Below, piece after piece: positions 48,126 to 60,903 of a DNA stretch of 64,000 nucleotides. Origin of the DNA: Manduca sexta (lineage: Eukaryota; Arthropoda; Insecta; Lepidoptera; Sphingidae). A program made the translations under genes and the position numbers. Location: contig NC_051124.1 of the NCBI RefSeq assembly GCF_014839805.1, positions 8,370,001-8,434,000 of the forward strand. The letters run 5' to 3'. Below the pieces are notes generated by a model. The model was not told the DNA's origin. It searched no databases and was given only the letters and a program-made list of their open reading frames with translations. Every line of letters begins with the position of its first letter. The stretch's first letter is position 1.

Positions 48126-51100
48126 AAAACATATTTATATGTTATTGCGTCTATTAAATAAAAACCATTGAGGTTGCATAAAAGAGTTGCAAAAGGAACA
48201 ATAATACGAATGGTATTTAAAGTAGCAAGAGGCGAAAAAATACTTGCCTGATCTGATTATTTATTGTTTTGGTTAGTTAATTCCCTAATTATATTTTACA
48301 GATAAGAAACAACATAGAATTACTATCCGAAGTATAGTTCGATTTTTTTGCGATAAATCACGTTGTAGAGCGGCCTCAAAAGCCACTGAATCCGAGTGTT
48401 TTCATCCAAGCGAACGATTTTTCTGCACCCATTACTGCATTTATGCTGGAAAAATTACACTACGTCAACTTAATACGGGACATAAATATGGCAATTTGTA
48501 ATCTTCCATCGTGAAATGAGAGATTATTTGCTGATTAACAGGTAATGTTAGAACGTATTTTGCATTGCATTTGATGTAGGTTTTGAGGGTAATTTGGCAT
48601 ACTGGAAAATACTAAATTACACATTAGATCTATTTATTTAATTGAACTTTACTGTATTGTCGTTATAGTTATTACCGGAGGTCATTCATTTGTATTAGTT
48701 GATACAACAAATGTCGCATAAAAATAAATTAAAGAGATATTTAGCAAGTAATGATTATAAGAATGTCGCTTAAAAACTGCAAGTAGGTACAAAAAAAGAA
48801 GTGAAAGAATAAGTCCTTGACTCGTCGAAGACAGAAAATACTTGCGACGATTCAGAGAGCACCGTCTGTCCAAATACTTTCTGATTTATTATATTACTGA
48901 GAAAAAAACGTGAGCCAGCTCGAGTTTGCGCTTCAAATAAAAAGAAATCATAATATTGGCACTCCATATAAGCTATGCAGACTTGAGAACCAGTTTCCAT
49001 TTTTTATCTTGTCTTTTGTGCAAGCAGAAGACCACTGAAAGTGTTATTATGTAGTTGCCATTGTATTCATGATTATTACATTATGTATTTTAAAATTGTT
49101 CCAAATTTAAACAAGAAAAACCTAGAACAACGATGTTCATTTCAATGTCTAACCACCAATTTTTTTTTTAATGACTTCAATTTAGTATCCTCAATGAAAC
49201 CATCGGAGTGGTAGAATCCCTATTATAAAAAAGAACATTAACTATGAATGAATGATACTGGCACAATCAATTACTAATTTTTGAAATGTAAATATTGACT
49301 CGACGACATCTAACGATATCTTTAGTATTCCATAAACAATTTGCGATAATTCAACCGTAACTAGCTCGGTTATCAATTTACTTTTTTCTACCGTCCAATT
49401 TCGTAATATATTGTCAAAAATATTATTATATACCTCCTATTACCTGACACAAACTATTTTATCGTTTTTATCAATATTTTGTAAGCACGTCGTCTTCCGC
49501 TCTACTGAATACTGCGAGCAATTTAAAACTTTTGCCTTTTCTCCATTTAATGTTTCATCAATTGATCCATTAACGCTTTCATTTCGATTTTCTTTGGTAC
49601 GGTAATTGAACCTTTAATTTTAATATTAGTAATAAACGACGATTTATTTGAAAGGTAAATAGAAATTTGGTAAAAGTAGTTTGTATTAGACCGAGATTAT
49701 TTAATATTAATAAATATAACATGTATTTACCTGAGCAAGAAATTCCTGGATTTAATAATGTCATTAGGGAGGCCTAAACTCACTACCGTAGTACATTATA
49801 ACTGTAATTTGTAAATTGATTTAATACATTAATCATATTTATTCCCATGAGTTATTTATTTTGTTATGGTGTATTTAATAAATGCGTAGATTAAAAATCA
49901 GTACAGGTTTTATTTAAAGAATACCATAGAGTTTGATATTTGAACAGTCGCACTATCTATCGAAGTGCTAGGCACTTTTTGTTCGCACTCAATGTAGCTA
50001 ATAGGCATAGATCATAGCAAAAATATTTTAAAGTAAAAATTCTTTTATACAATGAATTGTTTTAATTTATTATTTGTATTAAAGAATGACATAAAAATCA
50101 TATAGTTTTATTCTAAAGATCTTACGAGTTTGTGGAATCTATCGCAGTATCTGAACAAATAACAGCTATTGTGTGATCCAATTGCTATTCTAGACAAGTA
50201 ACGTCGTGGACTAAACCTTTTCACGCTATACTATCACTTACTTTTTACTTGCAGTGATACAGTTATAATGTTTTCGTTTACGTTTCTTATTTATTCAGAT
50301 CAGTCACAAGTTAAGATTGTAAATACTCAACTCAGGATTGTTGGCAAATATTAGAGAAATGCATCGCCGAGATCTTAACTTTCAAATATCGATAAAATGT
50401 TAGCTATAGAATTAGCATATAGCAATATGCGTGCGCGTACATCATTAATACTATATAATATACATAAAAGTATAAACTTCATAAATATAGCACTAATAGT
50501 TAATAAATAATTTTATAAGATGTATCTTTTAAGAAATTATTGTGTCCTTTCCGAGACGTACAAGCTTAAATTTTTAGAATATTCTTTATTTACGTCAAAG
50601 TTGATATTTAAAGTAATATTTATGAAATATGCTAATGGAGAATTATAAAATAAGTAACAGAGTGTAGTCTGAAGGTCACAAACTTCTGTGCAAAATGTTT
50701 GACGGATACTGTTCGCGGGTGGCTAGCTTTTGCTTCACCTTATTTTATTTCATTAATTACAGTTTGCAATAAGGCGTACAATTATCGCTCCACTTTTAGT
50801 TTCCGTTTTGGTAATTTCATGCGCGTCCCTTTAATTACTTGTAATTTTACTTAATCCGGTCGTAATTGTTCGAATTATTCTTCGCTTTAAGTGGGTTCGA
50901 TGCTGGTGATAAAGTATTATTTTCTAAATTTAAAAAAAAATCCAATTCTTCTTTCAAACACCCATAATATTTGTATTTCACCTATTTGTGTTTCTTTGTC
51001 AATATCGCTCATAATAAAAGGAATATATTCTGTGTCATTTCTAATATATTTTTCTGGTCTTAATTGAACGAATTTTACTATTACTCTACTATGTTTACAC

Positions 51101-51239
51101 AATTCGTTTTACATTGAAGTTTTTTATGTGTCTTCTATGTTTGTACTTTACCGTTCCACGACCCCTCCAGGATCAAAATTAAAAAGGTGCACCGTTTCAT
51201 CTACCTTTTGTTATAAGAGCTTACAGCTTTTATTATTCA

Positions 51240-51531
51240 GGTAGGTGGGTGCGTCGTCTCTATCTTTTGTATGGGTGTGTCTCTTTCTAGCACGTCGGCC
51301 GCGTTGCGCAGGAGTCGATCGAAACAGAGCATTCAGTGCAGCAGTAAGCGGAGCGGCGTCGACGTGATTGGTCGCCATGTTCTCGGTGTCTCGCGTTCCG
51401 AATTTAAAATAGTCGCGATCGACTTTGTGAGAGAAGCAATGTGCTCATTGTTTATTGTTGATGGTCTATACGTGAATTTTAATTCGTGAGACACATAAAT
51501 ATATATTGTGATAAAAAGTGTTTATGTTAAG
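51240..51531 (+). promoter_or_regulatory. CpG-rich candidate promoter and 5'UTR exon of gene 2
   Basis: A CpG-rich block with an initiator TCAGT at about 51332-51336 (GAGCATTCAGTGCAGCAGTA), preceded by AGCACGTCGGCCGCGTTGCG and followed by GCGGAGCGGCGTCGACGTGA. A donor-like AAG|GTGTGA lies at 51531/51532. An acceptor-like GGTTTCAG|T lies at 55347/55348, 32 bp before the gene 2 start codon. The layout fits a non-coding first exon of about 200 bp and a 3.8-kb intron. A 72-codon open frame in it (51271-51489) has no family resemblance. Confidence 0.4.
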
Positions 51532-54500
51532 GTGTGAAATCGTTTGTTCGCTACGTTGCAGCTGTCGCTTTATTGGATAAAATTCGGGAGAATTCTGTTC
51601 AATAAACAGGATAAGCTGGAGGATATTAAAATGTTTAGTGTTAAAACCGTGATGCAACAGAATTGTATACTTGAGTTGAATATTCCATTGAATTACTAAT
51701 TTCGATTGTGAAAATTCAAGACTGGAACAAGACCATACAAGCAGTTCTTTTCACTTTCGTTGTAGATGATTGATGGTTTAGTATTGTTTAGGCTTTATGT
51801 GGCGAGACAGTCGTCCTTTTTCATACAGTCACATTCTGAAAGTAAAGTGTTCGAAGGCTCTAGCGCAAGGTTATTGCAAGCCCCGCATTTGCGTGCACTA
51901 CTCGTGTGCCGTGAAAGTATTTCGGAACGTTGTCTTGTCAGTGAAGATATTTTAGCATATTAATGCTCGCGAGACGAGCTTTCTATGTCTGATTTCGCCT
52001 GAGTACAGTGACATCACATTCGATTTATTTGTTTTTGATTACATCGCCCACATTGTACCAATAACGATCTAATTGTCGTTTTCCGGCTAATCAATTGAAA
52101 CCATACAGTTAAGAAAATGTGTAATTTGTTTGACAATTTAAATTTATCGCTTTATCTATTTGGTTTATGTGATAGATCACGTCATGGTACAGAAACAACT
52201 CCAGCGAACCATGGCTATTTCAGTTGCACATACTAGTGTACCCTTTTTAGGTCTATTTGTGTAGGATTGAGTATCTAAATAATAAATACTTCCACTACAG
52301 CTATTAATATTTGTCATTTTACCGATCTATCTGATCGAAAATTCCAAACAATCAATACTGATTCAAAGAAAAAATTAAATGCAATAAAAACAATCGAATT
52401 TCTTGTTAAAGCAGGGCACACAGATTACTGGACCAAATCAGCTGTGAACTTGTTTCATAATTAACTATATATCGCAATAACATCGCGCTTGGTTAAGTTA
52501 TTGAAACGTATGTTGCACGGCATCGTTGTTTGTCAACTTTGAGTAATTAATGCGTCGGTATGGAACTTTGTCACGTTTCATATGAGATTAGAAAGTCATT
52601 TCAATCGTATTAGGTGCTAGCAATGTACTATATACCACACGACATGCAATTATGATGTTATCATAAAGTATTCCAACCATTATAAGGGCCATCGGACCGT
52701 AGAAAGCTGGCCTTTGTTGTCATAATGCGGATATTTCAAAACATGGTCGAAAGAGCAGCGTGAAATGCTCAGTAAAAACTAAATGGAAATTCAAAATTTA
52801 TAAAGCTTCTAACGGAATAGAAATTTCTATAAGTATATTAAAATAGAGAGAAACTTATAAGTACACTCAGTTGATAGTTGCCAAGTTAACTCGTACTTAA
52901 GTTGTTGGGTAACAAAAACCAGGAATTGAGCAGTTGACTTGCCGCGACGGACGTTCCTATCCCCTTTCTTATCAATTAGTAATGAATGACTACTGGGCGT
53001 CATTGTTATGATAAAACGAACACATAAATGTTATTCATTGGCACACACTCCTGTACAGTTAAATGGGAGAAAGGAACACCATTGTTTAAGTTCCAGTGAT
53101 TTACCGTTACGTGTATACATAAATATTCATTTGATAGTTACGCAACTTCGAGGCCTCATAACTTCCGTTAAGGTCTACATTCGATTTCCCAAAATGTTGG
53201 ATTTCTATTATGTTTATCAGATTTGGACGAAATGTTGAATAATTAATTTGTATGGGCTTCTGTTTACAAGTATTGCTTTTTTGTATCATTAATTGGTCGA
53301 GCAGCGCCTGGTTTTTACACTCTATTGTGAAACGGTCTATATTTTAGACCATATCGACACCATTTTAAGGATCAAAATTGAGTGTACCTAACCACAGCAT
53401 TTTTCGAAATCTTTATTGTAACAAGAATCGTTACTTTTCTTTATTACTCCGTTAGATAGAAAATTTTGAGTGATTATTGTTAACCAGTTATTTCTCCTCA
53501 GAAACAATAGGGATAAATCGTTTATAGTTCAGGAAAATAAGAGTTTTCAGAAGTGCCAGTGATTATTTTATTCCTGATTAACAAGTTATACTATTTTTGA
53601 CCTTAAAAATATACAAAAAGATAAATAGATGAAAAATATACTTAATATTTATGTGTAATACTCGTAATTTTCACAATTCTAAAAAAGAGTTTCAAACATA
53701 ATTAAACCGCAAAACCCATGTCAAATTCGCGTAATCTTGATTATTAAACAGTTGTGTAAATATTTTTAACATAGATGGACGGTAAAGTTTATATTGTAAG
53801 CAACATGTCGGTATCTTGGTTAGTGGCCGTAGTTCAGCGGGAATAATACTGCTCCCCTTTTACCTCACGGAATAGCTGTTTGAGAAAGCTGACCGACCGA
53901 CAGCCCATAAAATCTATAGTAATATTGAAACAGGCTATTTCCAACCAATCTAATCCAATTATTAAAGTACCTACAACTAATTGAAACGTATGTCTTCCTG
54001 CGTTATTTTTAATTGGACAAATTCTAGATCATTAGTTATTTACTTTTTCTCAAGAAAGTATAATTAGTAAGGCATCGTCTGATTTCTCAAGTTCCTGGAT
54101 GTGTTTCTCACGTATCATCGCTGACCAGCCGACTGATTATGTGGACCAATGAACTGGTTTCAACTCAACTGCTCGTCTTAGAAATTTTTCCCTATTTAAT
54201 CGATCATGCATTTGAATTAGCATTTGTTAATTGACTCTTCAGACTTCAGCGTACGATATTGTTAGTATTTCTCAGCATTATGTTGTTTTTATGGACGGAA
54301 ACTTTCGATTAACATTTATGTTTGTGTACAGTGAAAGTGTTATTAACAATATGAGCGAGTTTACTTTGTTTAAACGGGGTCGGTTGCTTAGAGTACATTA
54401 TCTAATTATAACGTAATGTAATTCCATTTGCATTGGCTTATGGACTTGGTTGAATCGAGTTCCACTTACGGCTTCCTCAAGTTGATGGATTATGTGCAAG

Positions 54501-55347
54501 TACCGTGTGGAAATGAGCGATAATAACGCTTACGGTCCTTGGGGCATCCGTTCTTGCAATACATTTAACTTTGGCCAAAATTTTTATAGAATGCCTTATT
54601 AACCTTTTAATGGAATAGTTAAAGAAAGCCGCAAGTGTATTTTAATTTAACAAGTTTATTCGTGGTTATCGCAAAGCATATGATAATATTTGTTTATACA
54701 ATATTTTCAGTGTGTACGTGAAACCTAATTATAGAAATATTTGGTTTAAGATTATAGAAGATGTTGTATGAAAGACCCACTTCTCTCGGTTTTGATAGCA
54801 CCTGCGTAATTTTGTATAAATGTGTGAAATAAGGCATCTTTATATCCCCTCAAATAAATATATCGATATGATAAAACTGTAATTTCAATTTCAAATTTAC
54901 TGGCTCACACAAATGTTAATAAATACTTTCACTTCTCCATATATTTGTAAGCGTTGAAACTAAGAAAAGCGATTATTTTAACGAATAGTTTTGCTTTACA
55001 TATAGCGCCTAATCAATTTGTATAGTTTCTAGACACAGAACTATAACAGCTCTTGCAAAATCCTTCCATTGTTACAAGCTAATCAATTCAACGAAACGTG
55101 ACATTCTTGACGCAATCGCTAGTTAAGATTAATAATACGTTGTTAATACGAGGAATATATAGAATTTTGTTGTATCACGAATACGGTATTCCCACAGGTC
55201 CATACTGCATGATCATAGCATAAATCGATGCGAAAATAAAACGCTAAATAAACGCGCGTCAGTGGATGACCTCTATTGCGTTGAAACCAGAAAATGATAG
55301 TAAAATTGTCTATAATGACATTAAATATGTACGAGAACTGGTTTCAG
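51532..55347 (+). other. probable 5'UTR intron of gene 2, nothing else recognised
   Basis: AT-rich. 53.83-53.92 kb has a weak tRNA-like patch (GTGGCCGTAGTTCAGCGGG) without a B box. No exon or clear repeat was found. Confidence 0.4.
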
Positions 55348-55379
55348 TGTAACGTTGCGTCGATGGGTGTAGTGACAAT

Positions 55380-56991
55380 ATGAAAATCAAGCATTATCCA
55401 GGAAAAGCGGTCATGGAGGACCCTTGGCTTTCGATCAGCGACCGGACTATGGACTTAGTCTACGCGGCGAACTGGGTTGGAGCTAAAAACCTTAGCACAT
55501 ATAATGAAAACGATGACCGTTCGACTACCAGTAAATTTAATTCCATATCTAGAAGTAAATCGATGAAAGACGTTGGCCGCACAAGCGATAGAGATTATAA
55601 CGAGAAAAAATATTCGCAAGAAGATAGTGGCTATTACAATGAAGTTCCTAGTGATAATCTGTCACAGCTGGCTAAATACCAGCAAAACATCGAAGAAAAG
55701 GCAAGAGCTAATAACAATCTTATCATTCAAAGTAAACTAAAACACAGTTACAGTTTTAAAGATATGCCGAATGGGTACCGTCCATCGACCTTGAGACGAG
55801 TTAAGCGGCGGAATTTTACCGAATGGGATATCGAGGCATTCGGATCAAATAGTAAACAGCCGCCTGTACCTCCGCAGCGCAGAGATTCATTGAAATATGC
55901 GCATAGACAAAGGAAGGTCGATTCAAAGAAAAATTACTACCCGTTACCTGACCCCGGTCCTGTACCAGCCGACCCGTCGTCTGAATCTTATTATGAGTAT
56001 TATTCAAGAGTCAGCCAACAGAACAATGACACTGACAGCGATAAGATAAAACAGATTCACAAAGATACAAAAAAGGAAAGAAACTCACATAACGAACCGC
56101 CTAAGCAAAATGGGAATACAATGTACCAATTGATAAATTCAATGGCTACTTTGGATTTAAGTCCAATAAAGGCCAGAGCTGGAAAGCAAAAACTCGAATT
56201 GGATAGCGAAGCGGAAGATTTAGGTTTATACATGCGGCCCATTAACCAGCCGTTATCTACATGCGATCAACTTCCTAACCACACTACGCAACCGGCGAAC
56301 GAACGAAACGGACGCATTGAAGAAACTAAGCCGAGTTTTCGTTCTAAATCATTGAGAGTCAAAAGCGAGGGTCGAACGCCACTTCAAGCATATTTAGACA
56401 CAGTCCAACCTGACAACGGGCCTTACAATGGTGTCACTGTCACGCAACCGAAAAGAAATCTATCGCCAAGCGAACAATTGACATTGATGCAGTACGAAAT
56501 GTTCAACGGAAGTCAGAACCAGTCCGCACCGGCGATTAGCAATGGGTTACACTCAGCCGATCTGGGTAAAGAAAGTGACTATCGGACTACGAACGGTGTT
56601 ACGAAACAAGTCAAACGTGATAAATATGGCAAGTTATACAATACTGTTAGAGTAAAAAGTGACGATAGGTACGATAGGTATAATGACATTACATCTTTTG
56701 GACTGACAAAAGAACGTATCAGTGAAGAACGTGCGCCTAATAACGGTGTTTTTTCGCGAAGTGCAAAAAGTTCGTCTAGTGGTTCAGACTCGGATTTTTC
56801 AATTCCACGCCCCAAACTCATAGTTCCCGTTCACACTTACGGCATTCGAAAGCGTAGAACTGGGAACCTATGTCAGCGAGAAAGTACAGCGACAGAAGCT
56901 TCTTTGGATGCTGGCATTATCTTAGATGTAACGCGTTTAGAGGAAGAAAGTAATAAGACGCTCGACAAATATCATCGAAATGAAGAACCAG
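55380..56991 (+). CDS. gene 2, first coding exon: long disordered adaptor-like protein, unidentified
   Basis: Encodes 537 residues plus one base; the open frame continues to 57014 only by read-through of the donor. The start is the first ATG after an in-frame stop (55350), with A at -3; M12 is an alternative. The sequence is hydrophilic, Ser/Asn/Lys-rich, without signal peptide or membrane segment, so it is probably cytosolic and disordered. Visible motifs: basic-serine sites SRSKSMK (57-63), KHSYSFKD (121-128) and FRSKSLRVKS (320-329); an SH3-binding PPVPPQR (161-167) before RRDS; tyrosine-rich SESYYEYY (201-208); an acidic serine run SSSSGSDSD (464-472); and a strikingly ordered-looking PRPKLIVPVHTYGIRKRRTG (476-495). 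This resembles N-terminal regions of signalling scaffolds or RhoGEFs, but I cannot name the family. The donor CCAG|GTAAAC leaves phase 1, matching 60803. Confidence 0.85.
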
Positions 56992-57279
56992 GTAAACCAG
57001 GTTTTATTACTTAATTTAGAAAAATAAATCTGCAGTAGTCGAATTTCCCGAAACTTAGTTGACATGATAAGAACAAGCATTTATAAAGCATGTATCACCA
57101 ATGACTAACCATTGTTAATTTTATTACTCATAAAATAATACGTACTTGCATACGAAGGAAACTGTGTACATTGACCAGTTTGAAATGTATCATTTGCTAT
57201 TATATCATTATGATTATCTGTATTCAAAGTTCTGTTATCATTGATATTGTTATCTTCAATCTATTTTGATCCCGTGTGT

Positions 57280-57360
57280 GCTCGCGTTGATCGATGCGCG
57301 GCTGCGTGTCGAGACATTTTCGAGGTCTCCTTGCGGATGACAATCTAGGTGACGTCATAT
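57280..57360. promoter_or_regulatory. CpG-rich patch with a full CRE inside the gene 2 intron
   Basis: GTGTGTGCTCGCGTTGATCG, then ATGCGCGGCTGCGTGTCGAG, stands out from AT-rich flanks and is followed by TGACGTCA at 57350-57357. It is 290 bp downstream of the long exon. It could be an intronic enhancer or alternative start; no coding frame is supported. Confidence 0.25.
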
Positions 57361-60300
57361 GATACACACAAACGACAACTACTTACATGACTCAAGCTTT
57401 GTGCATGAGAATTTTAAAAAGGTCGCACTAACTACTTTCAATACCAAATCACATACCTATTGTATGTATTAGTTAATGTAACGGAACATGTCTTTTTCAT
57501 TTCCAAATAATATATTTTTAATTTAGTAAAATCAGCCTTAGTTGCTTGCCCTAATAATGGCTTCATGAAGTTTATCAGTTTTAACTGACTTAAATTCAAT
57601 GGGTCAGTCATACAGAATAAATTGTCGATAGATAAATTGCTTTTGTTATGTGTAAAACAGACCGCACCCAAGACATCCCAGTAGCGATGAAACTTTTTGT
57701 CGCCTCATAATCAAGACGAATAGTGTTCGAACTGTTATAAAACTTCGTAGCGGTAATGCGAGGCGAGACGTGGCACGCGCATGTTACGAACAAAAAGAGC
57801 TTGAGACAACGTCTGCAATTGATGCACTATTCAGACAGCCTAAACTGTCGTGTATGTGTCTGCAATGTACGCCTGCCTTCATACTTTTAATTGGTATCAA
57901 TAAAGGTATCATAGAATTGTGAATTACTTTTGCGAGATAAATAACCTTAAAACAACATTTATGATGTAATTTATCCTTGTAGTTGCTTTTCAAATAGCAA
58001 CTGATTTAGTGCAGAAGTTTGTTACTTAATACCTTTATGTATTAAAGCAAATGGGACAAGGCCTAGTATTCTAATCATAGGTAGCCTATCTAGGTCACCA
58101 GTGTTGTATCGAATACTTGTTTCTTTGTTATTCGGTGAATTAAGTTGCAATAATTCGTTTTTTTTATAGCGTGATGTTGTACTTCTAATTTGTTCGTGGC
58201 GCATAGATTAGTGCGCTATAAGACTGTTTACACTATCGTTAAATCTGTCTGTTTTTTTACGTAATTATATTCCAAACATAAGCTATTATTATATCTTTTT
58301 AATGAGGCCAAAGAGTTATTTTTGTATTTATCTATTTAAACATGTCATAATCCACATCCAAAATAACGTACTTAATCAGATAAAATTCAGGGAAAATCAC
58401 ATAGATAAGTAAAAGGGTTCAGAGGTATATAATTGTTATGAGCTCTTAAATCCTTTAATGATTAGATAATAATAATATATAATATTAAGTAGATTGCATT
58501 TAACAGAATAATTTGGATGCCAATTTTTATTTCAAATACAAAAAATCTTTCAAGACGGCCATTTGTCATTTGTACCACCGATGTTTAAATTATTTCCATC
58601 ATATGTATACATATTTGTTTGCTCTTTTTAATACTTACAGTGTATAATATTTTTTTAATAAATAAATAAACTATACCCCCTAACAAGAGACAATAATTTC
58701 AATAATTTGAAGTAGTAGGTAAGAAACTAAAACGTTGAATAAAAAATACAGCTAAATACAGTTCTCATAAAATCCTTACAATCCACGAGGAATATTGGTC
58801 GGTGGAGTCATTTCGCTTGGCTAACTGTAATGGGCCGCAGCAATTACGACACACAGTTCATTTAAACTGACCACCAAATGCCTCGGCATACGTATCGAGC
58901 CACTTAGAGGTTACTAAATGCACCCAGACTAGCATATCAATTAAACTTTGCTTCATTTCGTCCTACTTTTATATTATTATATGACGAATAATTTTAAATT
59001 ATAGTTGATAGTTGAGCAATGATAATTATCAAAGTGTAATTTAGATTAAATGGGTTTTAATTTCTGGAAAGAAAGCATGATATAGCATTAAATAAGTGTC
59101 TATCTTTAAGTGACGTAGCAATGATATAGTTGAATGAACAGTCAACAGTGTTTCATAAAGTTGACTCCAATAGTTGTAACAAGCATTATGCAAGAGATAC
59201 ATAACTAAATTGAATAATTTTATTCCAGAATTTCGCCAATGCTCTTGCTATACACACTAGACGAATGCTTATTAAGATGTCATACATCACCTTTTCAAAT
59301 TTTATAGTAGTGCAATGACAAACAAAATATACACTCATAAATTAATATTATCCAAAGAAATTCACTAACGACTTAACAGATAAACGTGAATCAAAATAAA
59401 CAGAAATCATTTGGTCAAGAAATTCAAATCCATTAATGATATCTAGTATTAAAAACGAATTAGTGAACTACTCTGGCTTATGGCTAAACGACATGCAAAT
59501 AAAAAAAATACCTATCAACATTCCATACGCTGCAATATTGAATGCAGTAGAAACGGAGGCAAATTAGAGACCAGATGAAAGTGTTTCAAGGCAATTCACT
59601 ATGAACGTAACGATTCGGGGTTAAAAGTTCGAATGCGTGCCCTCGTTTATATACTTATGACTGTTGTTGCCGTATTTGTCTTGGAGTGTATGCGAAATTG
59701 TGCCGCCATTATGTTGGTTCGTGAATTGTCTTGGATTCTTAATATTGCGATCGTCAAATTAATCAGAGTTATTTGTCGAAGGTCTGCAGGAGGTACGCCA
59801 TTTTTGACAATATAACGAACAGTCGTCTTTCACCCTGAATCTGTCCAAAACCATATAAGAGATGTGAACGCAAGGTCATAATATTACGTATTATAAGGGT
59901 GATTATGCCATGACGTGCTATAGTCGTGTAACACTGTTTGTGCATCTGATGTTTGATGGCTTTCTTATGTTTGTTAATATTATTGTACGATGAATACAAG
60001 GAAATAATACAGAACGACTGCAGATATTTTTATCAAGGTCATTTCACAATCACTTCGATATGACCTCTGGGCGTAAAGTAATGAATGTTCAAAATCAGTC
60101 GCACACTTATCTACTTTGGTAATTTGAAGGTTTATGCCAAAATTGGTCGGGTTTATGTTAATGGTAAATTTGCTATAGTCGATGTTCTTTTTATTTCTTT
60201 ATTTGGCATAGCACAGAAAGTCGTCATTGTGGACAATTTCAATGCGTATCACAATTCTTTTACGGATACATTTTATCTTATTCTTGACTTGACGTATTAC

Positions 60301-60639
60301 TTTAGTTCCGGGTTTTGGTTTAACTTTAGTTTCCTCACAAAGCGTGGTCGTATGAGGAAAATAAAAGGTAATTGTACATCCTATTTAGTAACAATAATTC
60401 ACGTACAAGTATACAGAAGCATCAATCTGACCAAAACTTGCCCGTCGCTAAATAAGTTTTAGTTGCAAAACGTACGGGCATTGCAACATCATAATTTCGC
60501 ACTCTTAGTTCCTAACAGGTTTTTTTATTTTCGTGATCGTAACTGTTTAACGCAATTGAGATTATTTCAAAATTGTCCCAGTAAAAGTTTTTTTTTTGTA
60601 TACGGGCACGATGATTATAATTTTTTTATAGCTTTTAAT

Positions 60640-60705
60640 GACTAGACGAGCTTGCCGTTCACCTGATGGTAAGCGATACGACCGCCCATAGATACTAGCT
60701 ATATT
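60640..60705 (-). mobile_element. LINE 3' terminus (family C), antisense piece
   Basis: The minus strand contains GGGCGGTCGTATCGCTTACC, then ATCAGGTGAACGGCAAGCTC. This is the same retroelement terminus as 48070-48125. It lies about 100 bp before a gene 2 exon. Confidence 0.55.
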
Positions 60706-60802
60706 TTATCCTAAAAACATAAAAAAATTGTCAAAATGAGTAACTTTTGAATCAATATAAATCTGGCGAATATCGGTACGTCACTAATACCGACTAATAC
60801 AG

Positions 60803-60903
60803 CCGACCGTAACAAGCACACTCTTCCGCACCCCGCGGCCCTGCACATGTCCCGCTCGCTCGATGCGGCGGCGCGGGTGGTGCGCTTGACCTATCAATTC
60901 CGC
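60803..60903 (+). CDS. gene 2, second coding exon (33 codons)
   Basis: A sharply GC-rich segment in AT-rich DNA, bounded by CTAATACAG|CC and CGC|GTGAGC. Its first two bases complete the codon left by the donor at 56991 (G+CC, Ala 538). The frame then stays open for 33 codons: DRNKHTLPHPAALHM, then SRSLDAAARV and a VRLTYQFR end, to residue 571. It ends in phase 0. The phase fit, the two splice signals and codon-like composition make a real exon likely. SRSLD is another basic-serine motif like those of the first exon. No domain is recognised. If instead it is a CpG-rich promoter, the agreement of phase would be chance (1 in 3). Confidence 0.6.

Larger units (their letters stand above)
38733..51239 (+). 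other. for: kinase intron 2 (part): repeats, no further kinase exon recognised
   Basis: I looked for the expected continuation (EGRVEVS..., GELAILYN, kinase motifs) and did not find it on the + strand. Apart from the elements listed separately, this is AT-rich non-coding DNA. 38.82-38.96 kb has GCCATCTAGCG and AAAGATGGCGCTAATAAAAC, motifs of a GATGGCGCT-type repeat. 40.44-40.80 kb is somewhat GC-richer without a recognised feature. 48.2-51.2 kb shows nothing. Confidence 0.5.
56992..60802 (+). other. gene 2 intron (3.8 kb)
   Basis: GTAAAC donor and a CTAATACAG acceptor with a branch-point-like CTAATAC directly at the 3' end. Mostly AT-rich. It contains a CpG-rich patch with a CRE at 57.28-57.36 kb and a LINE 3' fragment at 60.64-60.71 kb. 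A smaller unnoticed exon could be present. Confidence 0.6.

Noticed and set aside
51271..51489. 72-codon open frame in the gene 2 promoter region
   Set aside because: It is explained by high CpG content around a candidate transcription start; no conserved motif.
53826..53920. tRNA-like patch GTGGCCGTAGTTCAGCGGG
   Set aside because: No B box, no foldable tRNA and no SINE body follow it.
55816..56821. Three minus-strand open frames of 61-80 codons
   Set aside because: They are antisense to the gene 2 exon, whose + strand frame is far longer and has splice signals.
60085..60462. 125-codon open frame in the gene 2 intron
   Set aside because: AT-rich composition, poor start, no splice signals and no family resemblance.
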